A stretch of DNA of 64,000 nucleotides, taken from positions 70,669 through 134,668 of the forward strand of contig CAYXBP010000004.1 of the NCBI GenBank assembly GCA_964463355.1, given 5' to 3'. The notes under the pieces were generated by a model that was not told the DNA's origin, searched no databases, and saw only the letters and a program-made list of their open reading frames with translations. The position numbers and the translations under genes were made by a program. Source of the DNA: Firm-04 sp964463355. GTDB taxonomy: Bacteria > Bacillota > Clostridia > Oscillospirales > Ruminococcaceae. Positions 8,048-17,765 of this stretch are shown piece after piece; the stretch's first letter is position 1, and each line of letters starts with the position of its first letter.

Positions 8048-9406
8048 ATGCTCAATACATATGACATTCTTGAAACCATACGCATGATCCAGGACGAGTG
8101 TCTGGACATCCGCACCATTACCATGGGTATTTCCCTGCTGGATTGCTGCGACAGTGATATGCAAGCAATGTGCGACAAGGTTTATGAAAAAATCACACAC
8201 AAGGCTGAAAAACTCGTGGTGACTGGTGAACAGATCGAGTCCGAATACGGAATACCGATCATCAATAAGCGTATTTCTATCACCCCTGCTGCGATGCTTG
8301 TGGCTGCTGCAAAGGGCGGTGATCCCGTTTTGCTTGCAAAAACCTTGCAGCGCGCTGCCGAGGCCACAGGAGTTAATTTCATTGGTGGATATTCTGCATT
8401 GGTTCACAAAGGGTTCAGTGAGGGCGATCTGCGTTTGATTGCATCTATCCCTGAGGCGTTGGCTGTGACAAGTCATCTGTGCGCGTCGGTCAATGTTGGT
8501 TCCACCAGAGCTGGCATCAACATGGATGCGGTCAAGATCATGGGCGAGATTATTTTGGAAGCAGCCCAAAAAACCGCTGACCAACAGTGCTTCGGACCAG
8601 CAAAGCTGGTTGTACTGTGCAATGCTCCTGAGGATAATCCCTTTATGGCAGGCGCATTCCATGGCGTTGGTGAGCCTGACTGTGAAGTGCATGTAGGTGT
8701 ATCTGGTCCGGGTGTAGTGCGTGCTGCCATCGCAAAGTATCCCGATGCCTCCTTGGATCAGATTGCTGATGTGATCAAGCGTACCGCTTTCAAGATTACA
8801 AGGATGGGGCAGCTGGTGGGCAAACGCGCATCTCAAATGCTTGGCGTACCGTTTGGCATTGTAGATCTTTCCCTTGCACCAACCCCTGCTGTTGGTGATA
8901 GTGTGGCACATATTCTGGAGGGCATGGGACTTTCCGTCTGCGGCACGCATGGAACCACTGCCGCGCTGGCCATGCTGAATGACGCTGTAAAAAAAGGCGG
9001 TGTTATGGCTTCTTCCAGTGTGGGTGGGCTTTCTGGTGCTTTCATCCCTGTTTCTGAAGATGCTGGCATGATTGCTGCTGCGGAATCTGGCGTATTGACC
9101 CTTGAAAAACTAGAAGCGATGACTGCTGTCTGCTCAGTAGGGTTAGATATGATCGTAGTGCCTGGTGATACCCCCTCTTCAACGCTGTCCGCCATCATTG
9201 CGGATGAGGCTGCTATCGGCATGGTGAACAACAAAACAACTGCTGTCCGTGTAATTCCTGCTATTGGCAAAAAAGAAGGCGAGATGCTCGACTTTGGCGG
9301 ATTGTTCGGTAGCGGTCCTGTGATGCCTGTGAAACAGGAGAGTGCTGCACAGTTCATTGCGCGAGGTGGGCGTATTCCTGCACCTATGCATAGCATCAAG
9401 AACTAA
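8048..9406 (+). CDS. UPF0210 / DUF711 (PFL-like) family protein
   Basis: Protein of 452 residues matching the usual length of the UPF0210 family. The family was named for distant likeness to pyruvate formate-lyase, but its function is not known. Glycine-rich stretches are visible near residues 115-125 (NFIGGYSALVHKGF), 215-230 and 315-330 (SSSVGGLSGAFIP). No signal peptide or membrane segment is present, so it is cytoplasmic. AGGAGG lies eight bases upstream of the ATG, inside the end of the ACT gene, pointing to co-translation. A terminator follows at 9547. Confidence 0.88.
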   Translation: MLNTYDILETIRMIQDECLDIRTITMGISLLDCCDSDMQAMCDKVYEKITHKAEKLVVTGEQIESEYGIPIINKRISITPAAMLVAAAKGGDPVLLAKTLQRAAEATGVNFIGGYSALVHKGFSEGDLRLIASIPEALAVTSHLCASVNVGSTRAGINMDAVKIMGEIILEAAQKTADQQCFGPAKLVVLCNAPEDNPFMAGAFHGVGEPDCEVHVGVSGPGVVRAAIAKYPDASLDQIADVIKRTAFKITRMGQLVGKRASQMLGVPFGIVDLSLAPTPAVGDSVAHILEGMGLSVCGTHGTTAALAMLNDAVKKGGVMASSSVGGLSGAFIPVSEDAGMIAAAESGVLTLEKLEAMTAVCSVGLDMIVVPGDTPSSTLSAIIADEAAIGMVNNKTTAVRVIPAIGKKEGEMLDFGGLFGSGPVMPVKQESAAQFIARGGRIPAPMHSIKN

Positions 9407-9546
9407 TAATTATACATAAAGTGCTTTTTTATGTAGAATCATTGCTGCTTTTGTGTCGTGATTTCTTATTGAAACATCCGTTTTACGGTCAGCCGTTCAT
9501 CAAGAATCTCGTGAAGCAGCTACGCAGCGACACTGAAAAGCACTAT

Positions 9547-9581
9547 GCCCGAGAAGAATTTCGTATTCTTTTCGGGCTTTT
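9547..9581 (+). terminator. terminator after UPF0210 gene
   Basis: Thirteen-base stem starting GCCCGAGAAG and ending CTTTTCGGGC, five-base loop, then TTTT. It is strong enough to separate this unit from the V-ATPase operon. Confidence 0.85.
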
Positions 9582-9762
9582 CTGCATATGGGTAGCCACT
9601 GGTTTGCCATTAACAAGGAATTTTTGAGCAAAAAGACAAAAACACATCGGCAGATTCTACACATAAGGCGTTTTTTCATAAATGCTCTATATATGTATTT
9701 GATTCAAATTGCACAAATTTTGCTTTCTTGCTGGAATATCGTGACAAATTTGTGATAGAATC

Positions 9763-9791
9763 TTGACATTGGCAAGCAATGGGTGTATAAT
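9763..9791 (+). promoter_or_regulatory. V-ATPase operon promoter
   Basis: Consensus TTGACA at 9763-9768, 17 bp, TATAAT at 9786-9791, 59 bp before the first ATG of the operon. Confidence 0.85.
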
Positions 9792-9850
9792 AAAATACGT
9801 TTGAGCATTTGAAGGATCGCGTTTTTTGCCCCGAAAGGAATGGTATCCAC

Positions 9851-10186
9851 ATGATGGACGATACAATAAAACTCTTGTTGGAAACTGATGCAAACGCTGA
9901 AAGCAAACGTCAGGCAGCCATCGCTGAAAGCAAACAACTTCTTGAAAATGCGCGTCAGCAAGCTGCTGCACAAAGCGAGGCACGCACCCACCATACAAAA
10001 GATCTGATATTTGAAATTGAAGAAACCGAACGAACAGCATATGAGGAAAAGTATCATGCGTTAATGGCGGATTACGAAAAACAAACCGCTGCACTTTCAC
10101 AGCAATTTGATGCCCGACATGAGGAATTGTTGAAGCAGTTGATGCGTAAGGTGCTGGCAGGAGCTGAGCAGACTCATGGCAACTAA
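9851..10186 (+). CDS. V-type ATPase subunit G/H (peripheral stalk)
   Basis: Protein of 111 residues, nearly all charged coiled coil with many Ala, Glu, Lys and Gln (residues about 15-105). This is the pattern of the small stalk subunit that pairs with subunit E. Start at ATG 9851 is set by AAGGAA ten bases upstream; the ATG at 9809 lies near the transcription start. The 3' end overlaps subunit C by 11 bp. First gene of the V-ATPase operon. Sequence identity is weak in this subunit, so the call rests on coiled-coil form and position. Confidence 0.75.
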   Translation: MMDDTIKLLLETDANAESKRQAAIAESKQLLENARQQAAAQSEARTHHTKDLIFEIEETERTAYEEKYHALMADYEKQTAALSQQFDARHEELLKQLMRKVLAGAEQTHGN

Positions 10187-11231
10187 AATGTATCGTGCTA
10201 CGGTAGCTTCAGTACGCGCAATTTATGGCAAACGGCTGCGCCAACAACAGTACCGTGCTTTAATATCGCTGCATACTGTGCCTGATATTGCCGCATATCT
10301 CAAACAGACCGATGCTTACCGCAATTTGCTGGAGGATATAGAACCATCAGTCATGCACCGAAAATACCTCGAAAGTGCATTGCAAAGAGCCGTTTTTCAG
10401 CAGTATCTTCATTTTTGCAGGCTGGAACAGTTGCAGAATACGCCGTTTTTCCGTTTTATTATCATGGATTACGAAATCCGTGAGCTGCTTAAGGCGATTC
10501 AGCTTCTGCCGCAGGATAACAGCGGTTTGTATATCTCACAGATGTACGGATGGCTTGCGCCATACACTGCGTTTTCTCTGGAAAAACTAGCGCAGGCAAA
10601 ATCATATGCAGAAATACTGGAAGTGACTCGCCATACGGTATATTACAACTTCTTGAAGCCGTTTCTTGCACAGAAGGATGGTGCTTTCCCCTACTTTGCC
10701 TGCGAGATTGCGCTGCGCACAGGATATATGCAGCACCTGCTGGACGAAACTGCGCACATAATGAAGAAAAAGAATCGCGATGCGTTGTCCAATCTCATCC
10801 GTGAGCAAATCGACCTTATCAATCTCATTAACGCCTACCGCCTGAAAAGTGTGTTTCATACCGATAGCGAAACATTACGTTCCCTGATGCTACCCGTGCA
10901 GGGACTTTTATCGAAACGTGCTTCTGCTGCATTATGTAATGCACCAGACACGGAATCGTTTCGGCAAATCCTTTTACGCACAAGATATGGTCGGATGCTT
11001 GAACCCCAAAGTACACTTTCGCATCACTTGCAAATGGAACGCTGTTTTCAGATTCTACGTTGCCGCACTGCTAGAAATGCACTGCGCTTCTCGGATCATG
11101 CACTGGTAAGCCTGTATGCGGCACATTATCTACAGGGAGTAGAGGTCGATAATTTGACAACCATTATTGAGGGCATTCGGTACAATCAGCCGCCAGCTTA
11201 TCTCGAATCTCTCATAATCATGAATACCTGA
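10176..11231 (+). CDS. V-type ATPase subunit C (central-stalk d-type)
   Basis: Protein of 351 residues, the usual length of the V/A-type subunit C (AC39/d family) that seats the central shaft on the membrane rotor. It is mostly helical, with the family's opening helix (YRATVASVRAIYGKRL) and a closing NLTTIIEGIRY segment seen in related subunits. It starts inside the end of the stalk gene and ends 14 bp before subunit I, so translation is coupled. Cytoplasmic, part of the V1/Vo junction. Confidence 0.88.
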   Translation: MATKMYRATVASVRAIYGKRLRQQQYRALISLHTVPDIAAYLKQTDAYRNLLEDIEPSVMHRKYLESALQRAVFQQYLHFCRLEQLQNTPFFRFIIMDYEIRELLKAIQLLPQDNSGLYISQMYGWLAPYTAFSLEKLAQAKSYAEILEVTRHTVYYNFLKPFLAQKDGAFPYFACEIALRTGYMQHLLDETAHIMKKKNRDALSNLIREQIDLINLINAYRLKSVFHTDSETLRSLMLPVQGLLSKRASAALCNAPDTESFRQILLRTRYGRMLEPQSTLSHHLQMERCFQILRCRTARNALRFSDHALVSLYAAHYLQGVEVDNLTTIIEGIRYNQPPAYLESLIIMNT

Positions 11232-11245
11232 AGGGAGGTCATGGT

Positions 11246-13189
11246 TTGTCCATTGAAAAACTAAAACTAGTTACCATTGGTGGGGCGCCCCAGGGTTTGG
11301 ATGCTTCTTTGCAGATTTGTCTGGAAAGTGGGATATTCCATTTGGAAAATGCAGGCATTATTCTTGCGGGTGCGGAAGAAAATGCTCTCCCTGTACAGGA
11401 AAATCCTTACGCACAACAGATGAAAGATTTCTTGGCTCTCAATCTGCAAGAGGCTGCCGATACCGATGTACAGGGCGAGATGATCAAAATGTCACCAGAA
11501 GAAATTGATGTACATCTCAAACGAATTGCACAGTCACTTGATACTGTCAGGGATGACTATGTAGCCGCCTCGCAAAAAGTGGCAGAGTACACAGACGCGC
11601 TGACGCATTTGAATCATTTGAAAGGTGTACATGATGACTTGGGGAAACTGCTTCAGTGTCGCAATATCGTTTGCAAATTTGGCAGAATGCCCGTGGAAAG
11701 TATGGAAAAGTTGGAGTTGTACAACAATCCAAATCTCATGTTCCGTGCCTACGATACAGCGCATGAGTATGCATGGGGCTTCTATTTCACCACACCGCAA
11801 CAGGCAATCGGCGCAGAAGGCATTATGCGCGCATTGCTGTTTGAAGAATTTCATCTGCCAAGCTTTATTCATGGTACGCCTGAAGAGGCAATGCACGATC
11901 TGCAAGCAGCACTGGACGAACAGCAGGCACTTTCCGATTCGCTGAAAGAGCAGCGCAACGCAATTTTACAGAATGAGAGCAAACTACTGGGGCAGATATA
12001 TCGATTTTTGCTATACAGAGAAGAAATCTACCGGTTGCACGGACAATGCCTGATCACAAAAGAGAAATTCACACTGATGGGATATATTCCGGCCGATCAA
12101 CAGGCCGCATTCCAAAAGCGAATGGACGCTGTGCCCGATGTTGTCATGTCTTACGATGACCCGCCAAATACCGCTTCAATCACGCCGCCTGTGAAACTGA
12201 AAAATAATCGGTTTGCTGCACCATTCTCTATGTTCGTGGAAATGTATGGCTTGCCTGATTACCGTGGATTCAATCCCACAACTTTGCTGGCGATTACATA
12301 CACCATTCTCTTTGGCTTGATGTTTGGTGATCTGGGACAGGGTCTTGTAATGGCAATAATAGGCATCGTTCTCAGCAAACGAAAAAAGAAGATCGCACTT
12401 GCCCCTATTCTGACACGAATCGGCTTTTCCAGCGCGTTCTTTGGTCTGTTCTACGGGTCAGTTTTTGGCTATGAACATTGGCTTGACCCCATGTTCGAAA
12501 ACATGGGCATCTCGTTTCTTCCCGTGCATGCCATGGACCACACCGACTGGTTCATTTACGGTGCCATTGGTGTTGGTGCTGCGATTATGTTGCTTTCCAT
12601 TACAGTCAATATCATCGTCAAGCTAAAGTGTAGAAATTACACTGAGGCGATATTTGGCAACAACGGTGTGATGGGTTTCATTTTCTTTGCTGCCATACTC
12701 GGAATATTGGTTTGTATGATGTTTACCGATGTCAACCTGTTAACAGCACCCTATATCATTTGCCTGTTGGTATTGCCTATGCTAATGATGTTCTTCCGAG
12801 AGCCGCTGGGCGCACTGGTTGCCCACAAACCGATGCACCATACCTCAGTTGTGGACTTTATTGCATCCAATTTCTTTGAGTGCTTTGAGTTTTTGCTGGG
12901 ATATGCTACCAATATGCTTTCGTTTATTCGTGTGGGCGGATTCGTATTCTCTCACGCAGGTCTGATGAGCGTTGTAATGGTTCTTTCCGAAATGGTCGGA
13001 CAAGGCGCATCGGTTGTTGTTGTAGTGATCGGCAATCTCTTTGTAATGTGTCTGGAAGGACTGATCGTGGGTATACAGGTATTACGATTAGAGTTTTACG
13101 AAATCTTTTCTCGCTGCTATGACGGAAAAAGCAAGCCCTTTACTCCGATCACGGTCAGCACTCCCGAATCTGTTGCTGCCAAATCTTGA
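11246..13189 (+). CDS. V-type ATPase subunit I (a subunit), TTG start
   Basis: Protein of 647 residues. The N-terminal half (1-340) is a cytoplasmic coiled-coil stalk; the C-terminal half has seven or eight membrane helices that form the ion half-channels beside the K ring. The family signature TILFGLMFGDLGQG and the region SFIRVGGFVFSHAGL are present. The start is TTG at 11246: GGGAGG stands seven bases before it, and the ATG at 11241 is out of frame. A TTG start may lower the amount of this subunit relative to its neighbours. Long operon partner genes lie on both sides. Confidence 0.93.
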   Translation: MSIEKLKLVTIGGAPQGLDASLQICLESGIFHLENAGIILAGAEENALPVQENPYAQQMKDFLALNLQEAADTDVQGEMIKMSPEEIDVHLKRIAQSLDTVRDDYVAASQKVAEYTDALTHLNHLKGVHDDLGKLLQCRNIVCKFGRMPVESMEKLELYNNPNLMFRAYDTAHEYAWGFYFTTPQQAIGAEGIMRALLFEEFHLPSFIHGTPEEAMHDLQAALDEQQALSDSLKEQRNAILQNESKLLGQIYRFLLYREEIYRLHGQCLITKEKFTLMGYIPADQQAAFQKRMDAVPDVVMSYDDPPNTASITPPVKLKNNRFAAPFSMFVEMYGLPDYRGFNPTTLLAITYTILFGLMFGDLGQGLVMAIIGIVLSKRKKKIALAPILTRIGFSSAFFGLFYGSVFGYEHWLDPMFENMGISFLPVHAMDHTDWFIYGAIGVGAAIMLLSITVNIIVKLKCRNYTEAIFGNNGVMGFIFFAAILGILVCMMFTDVNLLTAPYIICLLVLPMLMMFFREPLGALVAHKPMHHTSVVDFIASNFFECFEFLLGYATNMLSFIRVGGFVFSHAGLMSVVMVLSEMVGQGASVVVVVIGNLFVMCLEGLIVGIQVLRLEFYEIFSRCYDGKSKPFTPITVSTPESVAAKS

Positions 13190-13232
13190 ACACAATATGT
13201 TATAACCGCTTGTGCGGTGAAAGGAGTTTATT

Positions 13233-13673
13233 ATGTCTATCTGGATGATCGCTGAACTGTTTCTGCTTCCCCTGTTAATTGTTGTGCTTATTTCTATGCC
13301 TCTGTATGCCGCTGTGCGCCGTCGCAAGAACGGTAAGAAGTTTCGTTGGGCACTGATCATGAATCTTTGCACATTTGCAGCCGTAATGCTCTGCGCATTT
13401 GTGCTGCCCGTGGATGGGTTGGTACACGCAGCAGAAGCAACTGAAACCATTGTGAACAATTCCGCAGGTTTGGGATATCTTGCTGCGGCACTATCAGTTG
13501 GCGTTGGTTCTATCGGCTGCGGTATCGCCGTTGCCAATGCTGCCCCTGCTGCTATCGGCGCAGTCGCGGAAGAGCCAGAATCCTTTGGTAAGGCACTGAT
13601 TTTTGTAGCACTGGGCGAAGGCGTTGCAATCTATGGTCTGCTCATCGCTATTCTCATTCTGAATAAACTGTAA
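13233..13673 (+). CDS. V-type ATPase subunit K (rotor ring)
   Basis: Protein of 146 residues: one extra N-terminal membrane helix (1-28), a basic cytoplasmic loop (RRRKNGKK), another helix, then a c-type hairpin from about residue 75. The ion-binding glutamate lies in VALGEGVAIYG. The residue after Glu is Gly and the first hairpin helix lacks the Gln of sodium-type rings, which favours proton rather than sodium transport (inference from sequence alone). Only one hairpin is present, so the gene is not the duplicated 16-kDa form. It abuts subunit F, whose ATG overlaps its stop. Confidence 0.9.
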   Translation: MSIWMIAELFLLPLLIVVLISMPLYAAVRRRKNGKKFRWALIMNLCTFAAVMLCAFVLPVDGLVHAAEATETIVNNSAGLGYLAAALSVGVGSIGCGIAVANAAPAAIGAVAEEPESFGKALIFVALGEGVAIYGLLIAILILNKL

Positions 13674-13981
13674 TGCGTTGCTATCTGATCAGTGACAATG
13701 TCGACACGCTGATGGGAATGCGTCTTGCTGGTGTGGAGGGCGAAATTGTACACACCGCGAAGGAGGTTATAACGGCTCTGCACAACGCCTGCAACCGCAA
13801 GGATGTTGCCGTTATTTTTATCGCCGAAAAGCTTTCTTTGCTTTGTGAAGATACTGTATATCGTTACAAGGAAACGGTTTCTATGCCGCTACTGGTAACC
13901 ATCCCCGACCGCCATGGAAGCACCGATGTTACCGATTCGCTCTCGCGCTATTTGCGTGAAACGATCGGCATTCGCATCTGA
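13673..13981 (+). CDS. V-type ATPase subunit F
   Basis: Protein of 102 residues, the normal size of the small rotor subunit F that binds subunit D and stimulates ATPase activity. The opening MRCYLISDNVDTLMGMRLAGVEG is typical of the family, as is the VAVIFIAEKL strand. Its ATG shares a base with the stop of subunit K, so it is coupled to that gene; subunit E follows after 16 bp. Confidence 0.9.
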   Translation: MRCYLISDNVDTLMGMRLAGVEGEIVHTAKEVITALHNACNRKDVAVIFIAEKLSLLCEDTVYRYKETVSMPLLVTIPDRHGSTDVTDSLSRYLRETIGIRI

Positions 13982-13997
13982 AAGGAATTGTATCGCT

Positions 13998-14591
13998 ATG
14001 AATGCAAATCAAAAATTGATGCAGTTTATTGCATCGGTTGAGAGCAATATGCAGGCAGAATCTGACGCAATGTTGGCTGCCGCGAAGGAAGAGGCAAGCG
14101 AAATTCTTCACAATGCGAATCTGGAAAGCAAAACACTTGCCGAACGTCAGCTTGCGACAGCCAAAAAGGCACTCGCCCTGAAATATCAGCGGCGATTTGC
14201 GCAAAACAGCTTTCAGTTTCATACGGCGATTTTAAGACAGCGTACAAGGCATCTTTCGTTGTTGTACGCTGATCTAAAACAGCGCGTCGCAGATTTTTCT
14301 AACTCGGCAGACTATTTGCCATGGCTGAAGAATTTGATCGCCACCGTTTCCCCTGCTGCACAGAGTACGGTTCTGCTCCGTGAGAGCGACCTGCAATTTA
14401 TTTCGGAATTACAGAAAACTTGCCTTGCTGACTGCTGCTTCGCTCCTGATGAGAGCATCACGCTTGGCGGATGCATGGTTCTTTCTGCTGATGGGAAACG
14501 CTGCATGAATCACACACTGGACGATGCTCTCGCGGAACAGATCCGCAATTTTCATCGTGAACAGCTTCAAAACGGAGGGACGAAAACATGA
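13998..14591 (+). CDS. V-type ATPase subunit E (peripheral stalk)
   Basis: Protein of 197 residues. A long N-terminal helix rich in Ala, Glu and Lys (10-75) pairs with the G/H subunit, and a globular C-terminal domain (about 95-185) includes the SITLGGCMVLSADGK strand pair seen in subunit E, which binds the catalytic head. Start at ATG 13998 follows AAAGGA; an upstream in-frame ATG lies inside subunit F. Its stop overlaps the start of subunit A by four bases. Confidence 0.88.
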   Translation: MNANQKLMQFIASVESNMQAESDAMLAAAKEEASEILHNANLESKTLAERQLATAKKALALKYQRRFAQNSFQFHTAILRQRTRHLSLLYADLKQRVADFSNSADYLPWLKNLIATVSPAAQSTVLLRESDLQFISELQKTCLADCCFAPDESITLGGCMVLSADGKRCMNHTLDDALAEQIRNFHREQLQNGGTKT

Positions 14592-16351
14592 TCTCCGCAC
14601 CTATATACAGTATCAACGGACCAGTCGTTAAGTTGCACCAGACAGATGGCTTTTCTATGATGGAAATGGTCTATGTCGGGCATCGTAGACTCATCGGTGA
14701 GGTTATTGGTCTGACCGCCGAGGAAGTTACCATTCAGGTTTATGAGGGCACAGGCGGTCTGCAAACTGGTGAGCCAGTTGAAGCCTCCGGGGCTCCTATG
14801 TGTGTTACGTTGGGACCAGGTATTTTGGGCAATATTTTTGATGGCATTGAGCGTCCGCTGCAACGGCTCAAAGAAGAATCGGGTGCATTTATCGCCGATG
14901 GTTTGTCGGTTCCGATATTAGATACGCAAAAACAATACGATGTAACAGTAAAGCTTGCGGTAGGTGACAAGGCCAATCGTGGTGAGGTATACGCTTCCTG
15001 TCAAGAAACTTCGGTCATTTTGCACCTTTGCGTGATTCCGCCACAGCTTTCGGGCGAAGTAGTATACAGCGCACCAAATGGCAAATATACGATTAACGAC
15101 GAGATTCTACGCATCCGCGATGAAAAAGGTGTTGTGCATTCGCTGACTCTTTGCCAGAAATGGCCCATTCGAAACCCACGACCTGCTTTGCGGCGTATTG
15201 CGCCATCTCGTCCGATGATCACAGGACAAAGGGTCATTGACACGCTGTTCCCTATTGCCAAAGGTGGCACGGCTGCCATCCCTGGGGGATTTGGTACAGG
15301 TAAAACCATGACACAGCACCAGATTGCAAAATGGTGCGATGCCGATATCATCATCTATATCGGTTGCGGTGAGCGTGGTAACGAGATGACGCAGGTCTTG
15401 GAAGAATTTACCGCATTGAAAGATCCTCGTACTGGCCGTTCCTTGATGGAACGCACAGTATTGATCGCAAATACCTCAAACATGCCTGTTGCAGCGCGTG
15501 AAGCATCCATTTATACGGGCATCACCCTTGCGGAATACTACCGTGATATGGGTTATCACATTGCAATTATGGCAGATTCTACTTCACGTTGGGCAGAGGC
15601 GTTGCGTGAGATATCGGGACGATTGGAGGAAATGCCTGCCGAAGAGGGATTTCCTGCATATCTGCCTTCGCGTTTATCCGAATTCTACGAGCGAACAGGA
15701 TGCTACGAAACCTTAGGCGGAGCCATTGGCAGTGTGTCGGTCATTGGTGCAGTTTCGCCCCAAGGATCGGATTTCTCAGAGCCAGTGACACAGAATACGA
15801 AACGTTTTGTGCGATGCTTCTGGGGATTGGATAAATCCCTAGCCTACGCAAGGCATTACCCTGCAATCAACTGGACAATCAGTTACAGCGAATATCTGGA
15901 TGATCTTTCGGATTACTATAACAAGAACGTCAACCCACGCTTTACCAAAACGCGCGCGGAGATCGCAGGTATTTTAAAAGATGAAACAGAGCTGATGGAT
16001 ATTGTTCGTCTTATCGGTGCCGATGTGTTGCCTGAGGAGCAGAAGTTGACGCTGGAGATTGCAAGGGTGATTCGTGTTGGTTTTTTGCAGCAGAACGCTT
16101 ATCACAAGGACGATACCTATGTGCCCCTTCAAAAACAATATCTCATGATGGATGCTATTCTGCACTTGCAAAATGCTGCAAAAAATGCGATGGCACATGG
16201 CGCATCGCTACAACAATTAAAAAGCAGCGGCGTGTTTGAAAAACTTATTGCAATGAAATATGACATTCCTAACAATGCAATGGAGATGTTCCAGACGCTG
16301 AAGCAGCAGATCGACGCAACACTTGCACAGCAATACAGAGAGGAGCATTGA
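14588..16351 (+). CDS. V-type ATPase catalytic subunit A
   Basis: Protein of 587 residues, the usual length. It has the Walker A loop GGFGTGKT (about 231-240), the following GCGERGNEM catalytic-glutamate segment, the A-type non-homologous insert (about 110-200), and ADSTSRWAEALREISGRL near residue 330. It hydrolyses or makes ATP in the V1 head together with subunit B. The gene overlaps subunit E by four bases and is followed by subunit B after a single base. Confidence 0.97.
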   Translation: MISAPIYSINGPVVKLHQTDGFSMMEMVYVGHRRLIGEVIGLTAEEVTIQVYEGTGGLQTGEPVEASGAPMCVTLGPGILGNIFDGIERPLQRLKEESGAFIADGLSVPILDTQKQYDVTVKLAVGDKANRGEVYASCQETSVILHLCVIPPQLSGEVVYSAPNGKYTINDEILRIRDEKGVVHSLTLCQKWPIRNPRPALRRIAPSRPMITGQRVIDTLFPIAKGGTAAIPGGFGTGKTMTQHQIAKWCDADIIIYIGCGERGNEMTQVLEEFTALKDPRTGRSLMERTVLIANTSNMPVAAREASIYTGITLAEYYRDMGYHIAIMADSTSRWAEALREISGRLEEMPAEEGFPAYLPSRLSEFYERTGCYETLGGAIGSVSVIGAVSPQGSDFSEPVTQNTKRFVRCFWGLDKSLAYARHYPAINWTISYSEYLDDLSDYYNKNVNPRFTKTRAEIAGILKDETELMDIVRLIGADVLPEEQKLTLEIARVIRVGFLQQNAYHKDDTYVPLQKQYLMMDAILHLQNAAKNAMAHGASLQQLKSSGVFEKLIAMKYDIPNNAMEMFQTLKQQIDATLAQQYREEH

Positions 16352-16352
16352 T

Positions 16353-17759
16353 ATGAGCAATTTACAGTATATCGGATTGCACAGCATCAACGGCTCGTTG
16401 GTGGTGCTGGATGAGGTCGATGGTATTCAATACGATGAACTCGCACGTATTGTGTTGGATGACGGCACCGAGCGCACAGGGCGTGTGGCAATGCTTGAGG
16501 GAAATCGTGCGGTATTGCAGGTCTTTGAAGGAACAAACGGTCTTTCACTGCATAACACGCGCACAAGGTTCTGCGGAAAGCCCATGGAACTGCCACTTTC
16601 CAAAGAATTGCTGGGCAGGGTATTTGATGGCGCTGGCAGACCAGCTGACGGTCTTGGCGAAATCTTTCCTGAAGCTTACAAGGATATCAATGGCTTGCCG
16701 CTGAACCCTGTCGCTAGACACTATCCGCGTAATTTTATCCAAACAGGTATTTCTGCTATTGATTGCCTGACGACGCTGATTCGTGGGCAGAAGTTACCGA
16801 TTTTTTCTGGAACGGGTCTTTCTCACAACAAGCTCGCGGTGCAGATCGTCCAGCAGGCGAAAATAGCACAGAATGATAGTACGCCCTTTGGTATTGTGTT
16901 TGCCGCAATGGGCATTCAGAACGATGTTGCTGAGTTTTTTCGCCGCAGCTTTGCAGAAAGTGGTGTTCTTGAAAATGTTGCAATGTTTGTGAATCTTGCC
17001 AATGACCCCATAATTGAGCGTATTCTGACACCTCGCTGCGCACTCACTGCCGCCGAATATCTTGCCTACGAAAAGCATATGCATATTCTTGTTGTTATGA
17101 CCGATATGACATCCTATGCTGAGGCACTGCGCGAGTTCTCGTCCTCTAAAGGTGAGATTCCAGGCAGAAAAGGTTACCCTGGGTATCTATATTCTGATCT
17201 TGCATCACTGTATGAACGCGCCGGTATGATTGAAGGCGTAGAGGGCAGTGTTACACAGCTTCCCATTTTGACGATGCCCAACGATGATATTACACATCCT
17301 ATCCCTGATCTGACAGGCTATATCACAGAGGGACAGATTGTACTTGACCGTTCGTTGGAACAAAGTGGCATCTATCCGCCCATTGCGATTTTGCCTTCTC
17401 TTTCACGTCTGATGAAAGACGGCATTGGCGATGGATTTACCAGAGCCGACCACGCGGCGGTTTCCAATCAGCTGTTTGCATCCTATGCACAGGTACAGGA
17501 TGCGCGCTCCCTTGCCTCTGTGATTGGTGAAGAAGAACTTTCCGATCTTGATCGCAAATACTTGGAGTTCGGCAAGCTGTTTGAAACCAGATTTCTTGCA
17601 CAAGGCTCTACTGAAGAACGCAGCATCGAACAAACACTCGATCTGGGTTGGCTGCTGCTTTCAGTACTGCCCGAATCTGCACTTGACCGCATTGACGAAA
17701 CTATGCGCAAGGAACACTATATTCCCAACGCGATACAGCGTCTTAGCGGGAAGGAGTGA
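16353..17759 (+). CDS. V-type ATPase regulatory subunit B
   Basis: Protein of 468 residues. It shows the B-subunit fold with a degenerate nucleotide site (PIFSGTGLSHNKLA in place of a Walker A loop), the MTDMTSYAEALREFSSSKGEIPGRKGYPGYLYSDLA signature region and the C-terminal helical domain. It alternates with subunit A in the head. ATG 16353 follows GAGAGGAG; ten upstream in-frame codons fall within subunit A. Subunit D starts seven bases later. Confidence 0.97.
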   Translation: MSNLQYIGLHSINGSLVVLDEVDGIQYDELARIVLDDGTERTGRVAMLEGNRAVLQVFEGTNGLSLHNTRTRFCGKPMELPLSKELLGRVFDGAGRPADGLGEIFPEAYKDINGLPLNPVARHYPRNFIQTGISAIDCLTTLIRGQKLPIFSGTGLSHNKLAVQIVQQAKIAQNDSTPFGIVFAAMGIQNDVAEFFRRSFAESGVLENVAMFVNLANDPIIERILTPRCALTAAEYLAYEKHMHILVVMTDMTSYAEALREFSSSKGEIPGRKGYPGYLYSDLASLYERAGMIEGVEGSVTQLPILTMPNDDITHPIPDLTGYITEGQIVLDRSLEQSGIYPPIAILPSLSRLMKDGIGDGFTRADHAAVSNQLFASYAQVQDARSLASVIGEEELSDLDRKYLEFGKLFETRFLAQGSTEERSIEQTLDLGWLLLSVLPESALDRIDETMRKEHYIPNAIQRLSGKE

Positions 17760-17765
17760 TGCCCC

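Larger units (their letters stand above)
9407..9850. other. 444-bp intergenic region
   Basis: It holds the terminator at 9547-9581 and the V-ATPase promoter at 9763-9791. A 68-codon open frame from 9421 runs through the terminator hairpin and has no ribosome site, so it is not taken as a gene. Nothing else was recognised. Confidence 0.6.

Noticed and set aside
9421..9627. A 68-codon open frame downstream of the UPF0210 gene
   Set aside because: It runs through the terminator hairpin at 9547-9581 and has no ribosome site.
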